Of a stretch of 39,586 nucleotides of DNA, positions 31,913 to 39,586 are shown piece by piece. Location: NCBI GenBank assembly GCA_949474265.1, contig CASXBC010000009.1:1-39586 (forward strand). The letters run 5' to 3'. The notes under the pieces were generated by a model. The model was not told the origin of the DNA. It saw only the letters and a program-made list of their open reading frames with translations, and did not search any database. The first letter of the stretch is position 1, and each line of letters begins with the position of its first letter. The position numbers and the translations under genes were made by a program. This DNA comes from an uncultured bacterium (GTDB lineage: Bacteria > Bacillota > Clostridia > Christensenellales > UBA1242).

Positions 31913-32246
31913 TTTGCAAGAAGTGAAAAAAATAAAAGACGAAAACAAACTGCTTTCAAAAATTGCACTTCAGAGTGAGATCGACTACATAGAGAGTTTT
32001 GCGAAGAACAAAAAAGAGAGAGTTGCAACTCTTTGGGCTGTCAAAGAGGCGACTTTTAAAGCACTTGATATAAATAGCGGAGATATTTCTTTCAAGGAGA
32101 TAGAACTCTGCCACAAGGCTTCAGGTGCACCTTTTGTGAAATTAAGCGGAAAAGCCAAGAAGTTTTTTGACGAAAAATTTAGCAAAATAGAGCTGTCGAT
32201 TTCTCATCAAAAAAATGTTGTTGGAGCGGTTGTGATTTGTCAGTAA
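31899..32246 (+). CDS. acpS: Holo-[acyl-carrier-protein] synthase (AcpS)
   Basis: Transfers 4'-phosphopantetheine from CoA to the acyl carrier protein, enabling fatty-acid synthesis. 115 residues, the usual trimeric short form. The metal-binding aspartate is in IGFDL at the N-terminus and the signature WAVKEATFKAL is near residue 47; ELSISH near the C-terminus completes the CoA site. RBS GGAG at 31890-31893. A terminator follows, ending the operon that began with yigZ. Confidence 0.94.
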   Translation: MIGFDLQEVKKIKDENKLLSKIALQSEIDYIESFAKNKKERVATLWAVKEATFKALDINSGDISFKEIELCHKASGAPFVKLSGKAKKFFDEKFSKIELSISHQKNVVGAVVICQ

Positions 32247-32287
32247 GTTTTTGTAAGTCTTTCTAAAAATTTTTAAAACTTATTTAG

Positions 32288-32322
32288 TGCCACAAAAAAT
32301 ATCTTTTGTGGCATATTTTTTT
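32288..32322 (+). terminator. Terminator after acpS
   Basis: TGCCACAAAA and its perfect complement around a six-base loop, then a T-run. Confidence 0.9.
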
Positions 32323-32397
32323 GCAAAAGTATAAAAACTTTATATTTTCTCAACCTATTTAAAAAGTATAAAATTTTGCCAAACAGGAGATATTTTT

Positions 32398-32640
32398 ATG
32401 AAGAAAAGTGCTTTTCGTCCACTTATGAAGAGAGTTGAAAAGATAGAAAGAAATTGGGAAAGTTTAGAGGAATTTGTCCTTTTTTCAACCTTTGGGATGC
32501 AGGCACATACAATGAAAATGAGAGAGAATTTTCTCTATGATGAAAGTCTTTTGAAGGTTTATGATGATTTGTCCGAGTTGGAAAGCTGTGACCTTCTTGA
32601 CTTTCAAAACATGAGCGAGGGAAATGGAAAGTTTGGTTAA
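32398..32640 (+). CDS. Unknown small protein upstream of mazF, candidate antitoxin
   Basis: 80 residues, not recognised. A basic, helical N-terminus ([20 protein letters not shown]) is followed by a mixed middle ([19 protein letters not shown]) and an acidic C-terminus ([14 protein letters not shown]). There is no ribbon-helix-helix as in EndoAI nor a MazE AbrB-fold. It overlaps mazF by 17 bp, has its own AGGAGAT ribosome site and a TATAAA -10 at 32367, the layout of an antitoxin gene. Confidence 0.65.
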   Translation: MKKSAFRPLMKRVEKIERNWESLEEFVLFSTFGMQAHTMKMRENFLYDESLLKVYDDLSELESCDLLDFQNMSEGNGKFG

Positions 32641-32977
32641 ACGTGGTGATATATATTTTGCCGACCTCAGTCCTGTTGTTGGGAGTGAGCAAGGTGGAAT
32701 ACGCCCTGTTTTAGTCATTCAAAATGATGTTGGAAACAAATATTCGCCAACAGTGATTGTCTCTGCTATTACCAGCCAGCTTACAAAAGCAAAACTTCCT
32801 ACTCATATTGAGCTGTCATCTGCAGATTATCATTTACCAAAAAACTCGGTGGTGCTTTTGGAACAAATAAGAACGCTTGACAAGAGGAGACTTAAAGAAA
32901 AAATCACCGTTATTGATGAATCTAAAATGAAAGAAATCAACAGAGCATTACTTATTTCTTTGGGGTTTGTAAGCTGA
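32624..32977 (+). CDS. mazF: MazF/EndoA-family mRNA interferase
   Basis: 117-residue PemK/MazF endoribonuclease that cuts single-stranded mRNA at a short sequence. Typical marks: [19 protein letters not shown] at the N-terminus, RPVLVIQND near residue 27 with the catalytic arginine, VSAITSQ near 46 with the catalytic threonine, and [13 protein letters not shown] near 80. The ribosome site is AGGG 5 nt upstream inside the preceding gene. Downstream come a promoter and rpoZ, not the rsb genes seen in Bacillus. Confidence 0.93.
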   Translation: MESLVKRGDIYFADLSPVVGSEQGGIRPVLVIQNDVGNKYSPTVIVSAITSQLTKAKLPTHIELSSADYHLPKNSVVLLEQIRTLDKRRLKEKITVIDESKMKEINRALLISLGFVS

Positions 32978-32995
32978 TTTGTAGCTTGATTAAGC

Positions 32996-33024
32996 TTGAC
33001 AATTTTTGCTGGTTAGTTTAAAAT
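32996..33024 (+). promoter_or_regulatory. Near-consensus promoter of a candidate small RNA
   Basis: TTGACA (32996-33001), exactly 17 bp, TAAAAT (33019-33024). Predicted +1 about 33031. Confidence 0.75.
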
Positions 33025-33030
33025 ATAAAA

Positions 33031-33080
33031 TGAAATTTCACAACTTAGGGCTTTGTGCTTCGATTGGTTGTGAATTTTTT
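33031..33080 (+). ncRNA. Candidate 50-nt small RNA
   Basis: From the predicted +1 the RNA contains TTCACAAC (33037-33044), a 22-nt loop, GTTGTGAA (33067-33074) and a terminal T-run, that is an intrinsic terminator about 50 nt from the promoter. It has no open frame and a separate promoter for rpoZ lies beyond it, so it looks like an independent unit. Confidence 0.45.
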
Positions 33081-33102
33081 AAATTTAAACAAACAAAAAG
33101 GC

Positions 33103-33131
33103 TTTACATTTTGTCTGTTGTGTGTTAAAAT
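33103..33131 (+). promoter_or_regulatory. Extended -10 promoter for rpoZ
   Basis: TTTACA (33103-33108), 17-bp spacer, TGT plus TAAAAT (33126-33131). Confidence 0.75.
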
Positions 33132-33163
33132 AGTCACGAATAAATTTGAGGAGAACTAAAATT

Positions 33164-33367
33164 ATGATGATTGAACCACCTATTGACGAACTCGAAAGAA
33201 AAGCTAAAGGAAATAAATATATCCTTTCTATTGTTGCTTCAAAGAGAGCAAAAGAAATTGAAACAACAAGAAGGGGAGAACTTGCAACTGCTGACAAAAA
33301 ATCTATCAGTATTGCACTTGATGAAATCTTTGAAGGCAATGTTGTACCAAGCGATTTAAATGATTGA
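33164..33367 (+). CDS. rpoZ: RNA polymerase omega subunit
   Basis: 67 residues. Omega binds the beta' subunit and helps polymerase assembly. Conserved parts: IEPPIDEL at the N-terminus, KYILSIVASKRAKEI near residue 20 and KSISIALDEIFEG near 45. The start is set by GAGGAG at 33148-33153; a TTG further upstream is in frame but would overlap that site. Sits before priA as in many Bacillota, but without gmk upstream or coaBC between. Confidence 0.9.
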   Translation: MMIEPPIDELERKAKGNKYILSIVASKRAKEIETTRRGELATADKKSISIALDEIFEGNVVPSDLND

Positions 33368-33392
33368 TTTGATGTGCTTTTTGTGATATAAT
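33364..33392 (+). promoter_or_regulatory. Promoter of the priA operon, inside the rpoZ terminator
   Basis: TTGATT (33364-33369, beginning within the rpoZ stop), 17-bp spacer, TGA plus TATAAT (33387-33392). The +1 near 33399 falls in the 5' arm of the hairpin below. Confidence 0.6.
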
Positions 33393-33419
33393 TCTACTGT
33401 TATAACAGTAGAATTTTTT
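33391..33419 (+). terminator. Terminator-like perfect palindrome between rpoZ and priA
   Basis: ATTCTACTGT and its complement around TATA, followed by six T's. As RNA it would end rpoZ transcripts; as DNA it is a palindrome over the priA promoter start and could be an operator. Confidence 0.7.
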
Positions 33420-33434
33420 ATTTTAAGGATGAGG

Positions 33435-35606
33435 ATGTTTGCTAAAGTAATTATAGACCAAGACGCAAAAGCTCTTGACAGAGTTTTTGAGTATATTGTG
33501 CCAATGGACATGAGTGTTGGAGTTGGAGAAAGAGTTATGGTGCCTTTTGGTGCAAGAGTTCTCCAAGGGTTTATTGTTGGGCTTGAAGAAACATGCCTAT
33601 ATGACGAGAGCAAACTTAAACCTATTTCAAGCAAGATTGAAAATTTTTCAGTGATAAAAGAAGAGATGCTTTCGCTTATGTTTTTCATGGCAGAGAAGTT
33701 GCACCTGAAACTTGCAAGTGTTTTGAGATTGTTTCTTCCAAGCGAAATGCGAACTGACAAAGTGAGAGAACTTTTGGCAAAGACAGTTTGTCTTTCTGAA
33801 AATTTCGAGATGCCAAGCAAGAGGGCATCAAAACAAATAGAGATAGTGGAATTTTTGAAAGCAAATGGAGAGCAAAAACTGTCCGAGCTTTCAGATAAAT
33901 TTTCATATTCTACAATTTCAACAATGGTCAAAAATGGGGTTTTGCAAATTGGAGAACAGCAAATTTTGCGTAGTCCAAGTTTTGATAGGATAAAAAGTGA
34001 CAAGAAAGCTTTGACTCCGCTTCAGCAAAGGGCAGTTGACACAATAAGTGAAAACAAGACTTATCTTTTGCATGGGGTGACAGGAAGCGGAAAGACTGAA
34101 GTTTATATGAATTTGATTGAGAGACAACTCTCTCTTGGAAAAACTGCTCTCATGCTTGTTCCAGAAATTTCACTCACTCCGCAGGTGCTTGCTTCTTTCA
34201 AGGCTCGCTTTGGAGATGATGTGGCACTTATTCACAGTGGACTTTCTGCTGGAGAAAGATTTGATGAATGGAAGAGAATTTTTTTTGGACAGGCTAAAGT
34301 TGTTGTGGGAGCCAGGTCAGCAATATTTTCTCCAATTGAAAATTTGGGCATTATCATCATTGATGAAGAGCATGAGCAGAGTTATGTTTCAGAAAGCAAT
34401 CCTCGCTATGACACTCACATGATTGCGGAGTTTAGAAGAAAATACAACAATTGTGCTCTTGTGCTTGGAAGTGCAACGCCTTCAATTGAGAGCTATGCAA
34501 AGGCAATTGACGGAGAGTATTCGTTGGTTGAAATGCCTGTCAGAGTCAATGGCATGGAGATGCCAAAGATAATGGTCGTTGATATGCTTATGGAGATGCG
34601 ACAAGGCAACAATCAAATTTTTTCAATTCCTCTTTATTATGAGCTTCAGGACATAATCAGAGATAAAAAACAAGCAATGATTTTTATCAATCGAAGAGGC
34701 TTTTCTTCATTTCAAAGATGCAGAGAGTGTGGCTATGTTGCCAAATGCACTGATTGTGATGTATCTTTGGTGTATCACCGCTTTGAAGACAGGCTTAAAT
34801 GTCACTACTGTGGAAAACGTTTTAAGGCACTTGATATTTGTCCAAGCTGTGGAAGTCGTGACATTAAACAAGGTGCAATAGGCACAGAGAGAGTGGTTGA
34901 AGAACTGCACAAACTCTTTCCTGATGTGAGAGTGCTTCGCATGGATAATGACACCACTTCAAAGAAAAATGGACATAGAGAAATTTTGAATGAGTTTAGA
35001 AACACCAAGCCATCAATTCTTGTTGGAACTCAAATGATTGCAAAGGGGCATGATTTTGAAGATGTTTTGCTTGTGGGTATTGTGGATGCTGACCAGAGTT
35101 TGTATCAGTCAGATTATCGAAGTATAGAACGCACTTTCCAACTTATCACGCAGGTGTCTGGTCGTGCGGGTCGAAGTTCAAAACAGGGCAAAGTGATTTT
35201 GCAGACTTACAGTCCAAGACATTTTGTCTATCGCTTTGCAACCAATTATGATTACAAAGGCTTTTTCAAAAAAGAGGTCAATTTGCGAAAAGTTACAAAC
35301 TTTCCGCCTTATGCTAGGATTATTCGTCTGCTTTTCACACATGAAAGTGAAAAATTGGTAGCAGAAGAATGTAAAGTGTGTTACAATAAAATAAAACAAA
35401 TAAAAGAAAGTTATGTGGACGAGTTTGTCTATTTGGATGTTATGAAAGCACCACTCAACAAAATAAAGAACAAATTCCGCTATCAAATAATGATGAGAGT
35501 AAAGCTTGAAAAAGCGGACGAGATTGAGAAGAAAATTTTTGAAAGCATTGATGAAAAATGCAAGTCGAGTGTGTTTTTTGAAATTAATCCAAACAACTTA
35601 AGCTAA
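33435..35606 (+). CDS. priA: Primosomal helicase PriA
   Basis: 3'-5' DNA helicase that reloads the replisome at stalled forks. 723 residues from the ATG at 33435 (FAKVIIDQDAKALDRVFEY is the standard start; an ATG 6 bp earlier has no room for a ribosome site). Walker A GVTGSGKTE near residue 214, DEEH box IIDEEHEQ near 310, GSATPSIES near 340, then eight zinc-binding cysteines between about 425 and 475 (CRECGYVAKCTDC, CHYCGKRF, CPSCGS), and motifs V/VI with GTQMIAKGHDF and QVSGRAGRSS. First gene of the def-fmt-rlmN-rsgA series. Confidence 0.96.
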   Translation: MFAKVIIDQDAKALDRVFEYIVPMDMSVGVGERVMVPFGARVLQGFIVGLEETCLYDESKLKPISSKIENFSVIKEEMLSLMFFMAEKLHLKLASVLRLFLPSEMRTDKVRELLAKTVCLSENFEMPSKRASKQIEIVEFLKANGEQKLSELSDKFSYSTISTMVKNGVLQIGEQQILRSPSFDRIKSDKKALTPLQQRAVDTISENKTYLLHGVTGSGKTEVYMNLIERQLSLGKTALMLVPEISLTPQVLASFKARFGDDVALIHSGLSAGERFDEWKRIFFGQAKVVVGARSAIFSPIENLGIIIIDEEHEQSYVSESNPRYDTHMIAEFRRKYNNCALVLGSATPSIESYAKAIDGEYSLVEMPVRVNGMEMPKIMVVDMLMEMRQGNNQIFSIPLYYELQDIIRDKKQAMIFINRRGFSSFQRCRECGYVAKCTDCDVSLVYHRFEDRLKCHYCGKRFKALDICPSCGSRDIKQGAIGTERVVEELHKLFPDVRVLRMDNDTTSKKNGHREILNEFRNTKPSILVGTQMIAKGHDFEDVLLVGIVDADQSLYQSDYRSIERTFQLITQVSGRAGRSSKQGKVILQTYSPRHFVYRFATNYDYKGFFKKEVNLRKVTNFPPYARIIRLLFTHESEKLVAEECKVCYNKIKQIKESYVDEFVYLDVMKAPLNKIKNKFRYQIMMRVKLEKADEIEKKIFESIDEKCKSSVFFEINPNNLS

Positions 35607-35699
35607 AAACTGCACTATGTTGGCGATTTGCGGCGACTTAAAGTGGAGATATGTAATTGCTTGTGTAAAATAATGTTGGGAGAAAATGGAGAGAAAATT

Positions 35700-36176
35700 A
35701 TGGCAGTAAGAAATATAGTGAAAATTGGAAGTGATACTTTAAGAAAAAAATCAAAGTTGGTTTCAAACTTTGATGAGGATTTGGCAGAACTTCTTGATGA
35801 TATGAAAAAAACTATGATTGAAAGAAAAGGAGTTGGGCTTGCTGCTGTGCAAGTGGGCGTTCTTAGAAGAGCTATTGTTATTGAGATTGAACCAAATAAA
35901 TATCTTGAAATCATTAATCCTGTTATAATTGAAAAAAAAGGCAAAGTTGTTGACAGTGAAGGATGTTTGAGTATACCAAATTTTTATACGGATGTTCCTA
36001 GACCTAGATATGTCAAAATAGAAGCTTTTGACCGCAATGGAAACAAGTTTGAGTTTGAGGCAGAAGATTATATTGCACGTTGTGTTTGCCATGAAATTGA
36101 CCATTTGGATGGAGTGTTGTTTGTTGACCTTACAAAGGATGGAATAAATTATAAGAAATCTAAGGGAGTTGTTTGA
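35700..36176 (+). CDS. def: Peptide deformylase
   Basis: Fe(II)/Zn peptide deformylase removing the formyl group from nascent Met, 158 residues. All three motifs are present: GVGLAAVQVG near residue 42, EGCLSIP near 85 and HEIDHLDG near 128, giving the Cys and two His ligands and the catalytic Glu. The ATG at 35700 is set by GGAGAG 8 nt upstream and by the family start (MAVRNIVKIG); the longer frame adds 24 unrelated residues. Stop TGA shares a base with the fmt ATG. Confidence 0.96.
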   Translation: MAVRNIVKIGSDTLRKKSKLVSNFDEDLAELLDDMKKTMIERKGVGLAAVQVGVLRRAIVIEIEPNKYLEIINPVIIEKKGKVVDSEGCLSIPNFYTDVPRPRYVKIEAFDRNGNKFEFEAEDYIARCVCHEIDHLDGVLFVDLTKDGINYKKSKGVV

Positions 36177-37087
36177 TGAAGATTTTGTTTTTTGGGACGC
36201 CAAAGTTTTCGGAGATAATTTTGGGGGGCTTGATAGAGAGAGGCTTTAATGTAGTTGGTGTTGTATGTCAAAATGACAAACCTTCTGGAAGAGGTAACAA
36301 ACTTGTTTCTCCTCACATGGTTGAATTTGCTAAAGGGTTGAATTTGCCTGTTTATCAATTTGAAAAGTTGTCGCTTTATATTGAAGAATTTAAAAAAATT
36401 GACTATACAATTGCTGTGACAGCTTCTTATGGCAAATTTTTGCCAAAAAAACTTTTGGATTTGCATCCATGCGTAAATGTGCATCCATCAATGCTTCCTG
36501 TTTATCGTGGCTCGACTCCTATCCAATCTGCCTTGCTCAATGGAGATAAGGTGACAGGGGTGTCAATTATGCAGACAGGTGTAGGAATGGATGACGGAGA
36601 TGTTTTTGTGCAAAAGGAAGTTGAAATCCTGCCAGAAGATGACTATATTTCATTAAGTCCAAAGCTTGCAGAAGTTGGGCTTGACCTTTTGTGTGAAACC
36701 CTTGAAAAAATTAAGAATGGTACTGAAACAAAAACTGCTCAGGATGAGAGCAAGGCTACCTTTGTAAAACTTATTCAAAAAGAAGATGCACTTCTTGATT
36801 TTTCCTGCTCTGCAGAGAGCCAAGTAAACAAAGTTAGGGCTTATGTAGAGGACCCTGTAGCTTTCTTTTTGCTAGGAGATGACAGAATAAAAGTTTATAA
36901 AGCTGTGGTGGCAACAGATGTCGTTGGTGAAGCAGGAAAAGTTATTGCAAACAAAAAAAGATTTTTGATTGGCACTTCGGACGGGATTTTTGAAATTTTG
37001 AAATGTCAAGTTCAAGGTGGCAAAGTTTTGGATGCTAAGAGTTTTTTAAATGGCTATCGCTTTAAGACGATGGAGATAAAACTATGA
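36176..37087 (+). CDS. fmt: Methionyl-tRNA formyltransferase
   Basis: Formylates Met-tRNA-fMet with 10-formyl-THF, the partner reaction to def. 303 residues: KILFFGTPKFS at the N-terminus, the folate-site loop NVHPSMLPVYRGSTPIQ near residue 100 with catalytic Asn and His, MDDGDVF near 140 with the aspartate, and a C-terminal OB-like domain (VRAYVEDPVAFF, GKVIANKK). The ATG at 36176 has AAGGGAG 7 nt upstream. Overlaps rlmN by 4 bp. Confidence 0.96.
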   Translation: MKILFFGTPKFSEIILGGLIERGFNVVGVVCQNDKPSGRGNKLVSPHMVEFAKGLNLPVYQFEKLSLYIEEFKKIDYTIAVTASYGKFLPKKLLDLHPCVNVHPSMLPVYRGSTPIQSALLNGDKVTGVSIMQTGVGMDDGDVFVQKEVEILPEDDYISLSPKLAEVGLDLLCETLEKIKNGTETKTAQDESKATFVKLIQKEDALLDFSCSAESQVNKVRAYVEDPVAFFLLGDDRIKVYKAVVATDVVGEAGKVIANKKRFLIGTSDGIFEILKCQVQGGKVLDAKSFLNGYRFKTMEIKL

Positions 37088-38112
37088 TTTTGGATTTGAA
37101 TTTTGAAGAAATCTGTCAGTATGTTGAAAACATGGGCGAGCAAAAATATCGTGCAAAACAACTTTTTGAGGCTTTGACACTTGGAAAGACTCTCGAAGAG
37201 ATTTCAAATTTGCCAAAGAGTTTTAAAGAGAAGATAGAAAAGGATTATCCCAAATATGAAGAGGCGACAAGACTAGTCAGCAAGGACGGCACGCAAAAAG
37301 TTGCGTTGAGGTTTTCAGATGGAAGCATTGTTGAGAGCGTGCTTCTTAAATATAAATATGGTTATACAGTTTGTGTATCAACTCAGGTTGGTTGCAGAAT
37401 GGGTTGCAAGTTTTGTGCTTCAACCTTGAATGGGCTTCAGAGAAATTTGTCTGCAGGAGAAATATTGGCACAAATTATCTTTTTCAACAAGCTTTTGGGT
37501 GGCACACTTAAAGAAAGAAAAATTACTAATGTTGTGCTTATGGGATGCGGAGAGCCTCTTGACAATTATGATAATGTAACAAAGTTTTTGAAATTGGTCT
37601 CTTCTGCTGATGGGCTTAATATAAGTCAAAGAAATATCTCTCTTTCAACTTGTGGACTTGTTCCAAACATAAAAAAGTTGGCAGATGATGGATTTTCTGT
37701 GACCTTGACAATTTCTTTACACGCTCCAAATGACAGCCTTAGAAAGACGATTATGCCAATTGCAAATGCCTATAAAATAGAAGATGTTTTGAAGGCTTGC
37801 GATTATTATTTTGACAAAACAGGCAGAAGAGTTTGCTTTGAGTATTCATTGATAAGTGGTGTGAATGACAACGACCAACAAATAAATGAACTTGCAAAAA
37901 TATTGAAAGGTCGCTCTTGTCATGTAAATCTTATTCCTCTCAATTCTGTCAAAGAGAAAAACTTGTTGGGTACAGCAAGAAAGAAGGCTTATGTGATTGC
38001 AGGAAAACTTGAAGCACTTGGTATAAGTGCCACTGTAAGACGTACAATGGGAGAAGATATTGAAGGGGCTTGCGGACAGCTTAGAAACAAAGTGGAGGCA
38101 AAGCATGATTGA
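37084..38112 (+). CDS. rlmN: 23S rRNA (A2503-C2) / tRNA (A37-C2) methyltransferase RlmN
   Basis: Radical-SAM dual-specificity methyltransferase of 342 residues. The Fe-S cysteines are in CRMGCKFCAS (about 104-113), followed by the GEPLDNYDNV motif, LSTCGLVPNI and LTISLHAPND of the SAM site, and a C-terminal GACGQL whose Cys matches the catalytic cysteine. In Bacillus, rsmB precedes it; here fmt joins directly. Overlaps rsgA by 8 bp. Confidence 0.96.
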   Translation: MILDLNFEEICQYVENMGEQKYRAKQLFEALTLGKTLEEISNLPKSFKEKIEKDYPKYEEATRLVSKDGTQKVALRFSDGSIVESVLLKYKYGYTVCVSTQVGCRMGCKFCASTLNGLQRNLSAGEILAQIIFFNKLLGGTLKERKITNVVLMGCGEPLDNYDNVTKFLKLVSSADGLNISQRNISLSTCGLVPNIKKLADDGFSVTLTISLHAPNDSLRKTIMPIANAYKIEDVLKACDYYFDKTGRRVCFEYSLISGVNDNDQQINELAKILKGRSCHVNLIPLNSVKEKNLLGTARKKAYVIAGKLEALGISATVRRTMGEDIEGACGQLRNKVEAKHD

Positions 38113-38953
38113 TGCGTTGGTGTTGAAGAAAGAAGCAGATTTGTTTACTGTTGAAACTCAAAACGGACAAACTTTTTCTTGTGTTGCACGAAAAATTCTT
38201 AAGAAAAATGGTGTTTTTGTTGGTGATAGAGTGGTGCTTGATGATGACAATGCTATTTGTAAGATTGAAAAAAGAAAAAATGTTTTGATTCGCCCACCAC
38301 TTGCAAATCTAGAAAAAATGTTTGTTGTTGTTGCACCGGTGCCAAAGCCTGACTTATATTTGATTGATAAAATGCTTATATTTTGCAAGCTAAATTCAAT
38401 TGAGCCTATTTTGTGTATAAATAAAAAAGATTTAGATGAAACTGTTTGCGACAAACTTTCTCAAGTTTATAAACAGGTTTGCAAGGTTTTGGTTTGCTCT
38501 AGTTTTGATGAGAGTGTGATGCAGATAAAAAAAGAAATACATGGAATTTGCACTCTTGCAGGGCAAAGTGCTGTGGGTAAATCATCCATTATAAATGCCA
38601 TTGTCGGAGATGTTGTGGCGAAAGTGGACACCTTCAGCAAGAAGATTGAGAGGGGAAAACAGACCACAAGGACAGTTCAACTTTTTAAGTTTTCTGAGAA
38701 TTGTTATTTGGCAGATACTGCTGGCTTTTCAAAACTTGATGAAAGTCTGCTCAATCTGGAGGCTGAAGAGCTTAAGGGCTTTTACCCTGAGTTTGTTGAA
38801 CTTGCACCTAAATGCAAATACAAATCTTGCGTTCATGTAAATGACAAAGACTGTGCTGTTTTGAAGTCCGTCAAAAATGGAGATATTTCAAAGAGTAGAT
38901 ATGAAAATTATTTGAAACTTTTGCAGACTTTAAAAAATCTTAAAAGATATTGA
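38105..38953 (+). CDS. rsgA: Ribosome small-subunit GTPase RsgA
   Basis: Circularly permuted GTPase that checks 30S maturation, 282 residues from the ATG at 38105 (GGAGG 5-9 nt upstream; a longer frame lies inside rlmN). OB fold first, then G4 NKKDL near residue 105, G1 GQSAVGKSS near 153, G3 DTAGF near 205 and a zinc knuckle CKYKSCVHVNDKDC (about 236-249). In B. subtilis prpC and prkC stand between rlmN and rsgA; they are missing here. Confidence 0.96.
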   Translation: MIDALVLKKEADLFTVETQNGQTFSCVARKILKKNGVFVGDRVVLDDDNAICKIEKRKNVLIRPPLANLEKMFVVVAPVPKPDLYLIDKMLIFCKLNSIEPILCINKKDLDETVCDKLSQVYKQVCKVLVCSSFDESVMQIKKEIHGICTLAGQSAVGKSSIINAIVGDVVAKVDTFSKKIERGKQTTRTVQLFKFSENCYLADTAGFSKLDESLLNLEAEELKGFYPEFVELAPKCKYKSCVHVNDKDCAVLKSVKNGDISKSRYENYLKLLQTLKNLKRY

Positions 38954-38959
38954 TTTGTT

Positions 38960-38987
38960 TTGAATAACTTTGAATTTTTGATAAACT
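38960..38987 (+). promoter_or_regulatory. Possible internal promoter for rpe
   Basis: TTGAAT (38960-38965), 16-bp spacer, TGA plus TAAACT (38982-38987), in the 52-bp gap before rpe. Confidence 0.5.
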
Positions 38988-39005
38988 AAAAAGAGAGGAG
39001 TAACT

Positions 39006-39586
39006 ATGAAAAAAAGAGTGGATATATCTGTTTCCACAGACCCTGTTTCTGAATATCAACAAATAATTGAATATGCAAAAGCCATGCAAGGTGTTGCAGA
39101 TTTTTTGCATTGTGATATTATGAATGAAAACTTTGTGCCAAAAAACACTTATGATTTTAATCTGTTGAAAAATATCAATAGAAATTCGCTTATTATGCTT
39201 GATGTGCATCTTATGGTCAATGAGCCAATGTTTGATATTCCAAAATATATTCAGGCAGGTGCCAATATTGTCACTGTGCATTATGAAGCCTTTGAAGATA
39301 AAGAAAATTTGGTTAAAACAATTGACTATATAAAACAAAACAACACTCTTGCAGGCATTTCTCTCAATCCAGCGACTTCTCTCAAAGAAGTGAAAACTTA
39401 TATGTTCAATTGTGATGTAGTGCTTGTTATGGGAGTTGTGCCTGGCAGAAGTGGGCAATCTCTCATGCCAGAGATGATAGACAGAGTGAAAGAAATTCAT
39501 AGTTTTAGAGAAGAAAACAATTTGTCTTTCAAGATTGAGTTTGATGGTGGGGTAAATGCTGAAAATTCACAAAAATTGATTGATGC
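39006..39586 (+). CDS. rpe: Ribulose-phosphate 3-epimerase, cut by the window end
   Basis: Interconverts ribulose-5-P and xylulose-5-P in the pentose phosphate pathway. 193 codons are present and the frame is open at 39586. Motifs: LHCDIMNENFVPK near residue 34 (metal ligands His and Asp kept; the usual MDG reads MNE), LDVHLMV near 66, TVHYEA near 93, VMGVVPGRSGQ near 141 and IEFDGGVN near 177 with the second catalytic Asp. GAGGAG at 38995-39000 gives a strong ribosome site. Expected neighbour to rsgA in Bacillota. Confidence 0.93.
   Translation, partial: MKKRVDISVSTDPVSEYQQIIEYAKAMQGVADFLHCDIMNENFVPKNTYDFNLLKNINRNSLIMLDVHLMVNEPMFDIPKYIQAGANIVTVHYEAFEDKENLVKTIDYIKQNNTLAGISLNPATSLKEVKTYMFNCDVVLVMGVVPGRSGQSLMPEMIDRVKEIHSFREENNLSFKIEFDGGVNAENSQKLID

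Noticed and set aside
38940-39500. 186-codon minus-strand frame opposite rpe
   Set aside because: The plus strand encodes clear epimerase motifs; the minus frame is a shadow.

Overview
The window is about 39.6 kb of AT-rich DNA that reads as a spore-forming or sporulation-derived, low-GC Bacillota (Clostridia-like) chromosome. The evidence is a SpoIIE phosphatase, a CwlD-like amidase, WhiA, a DnaE-type replicase, a tyrosine T-box leader, strong GGAGG-type ribosome sites and intrinsic terminators with U-runs. Lineage below that level is inference; an uncultured gut Clostridia genome would fit. UGA, UAA and UAG all act as stops. I saw no rRNA, tRNA, insertion sequence or CRISPR array.

Layout, left to right. 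(1) 58-3636: a very large surface lipoprotein. (2) 3.7-10.5 kb: murB-dtd, then an operon of PHP phosphoesterase, whiA and dnaE. (3) 10.6-17.0 kb: patatin lipase with a ComEC-like metallo-beta-lactamase protein; a P-loop-less shikimate-kinase-like protein overlapping a transketolase whose substrate-binding residues are altered; an unknown Cys-cluster protein with a membrane alpha/beta hydrolase. (4) 17.06-20.84 kb: an accessory islet, entirely on the minus strand, with two surface or unknown proteins and a duplicated three-gene cassette (C-B-A). One cassette is intact. In the other, the first gene has decayed to an internally deleted remnant while both downstream small genes are kept, as expected of toxin-immunity arrays. 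(5) 20.97-26.9 kb: cwlD-like amidase, spoIIE, tilS, a membrane protein with InlB-like repeats, and a YjzC-like small protein. (6) 27.0-30.06 kb: a tyrosine T-box leader followed by nucleoside phosphorylase, GNAT and tyrS. (7) 30.0-30.6 kb: a divergent pair of XRE regulators around three palindromic operators, one regulator broken by a nonsense codon. (8) 30.6-33.0 kb: shortened YigZ, a deoxyribosyltransferase-like protein, recX, acpS, an unknown small gene and mazF. (9) 33.0-39.6 kb: a candidate small RNA, then the conserved rpoZ-priA-def-fmt-rlmN-rsgA-rpe cluster. The last gene runs off the window.

Regulation is readable. Many promoters have extended -10 elements (TGn before TAAAAT or TATAAT). 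At least four genes (patatin, shikimate-kinase-like, cwlD-like and the minus-strand SH3-like gene) have a -10 ending only 6-8 nt before the ATG and no Shine-Dalgarno, so they look leaderless. The spoIIE upstream region has a 21-bp spacer promoter next to Spo0A-box-like sequences, as in Bacillus. The points most worth following up are the decayed C-B-A cassette, the pseudoenzyme-like shikimate kinase/transketolase pair, the leaderless promoters and the 50-nt promoter-terminator unit at 33.0 kb.
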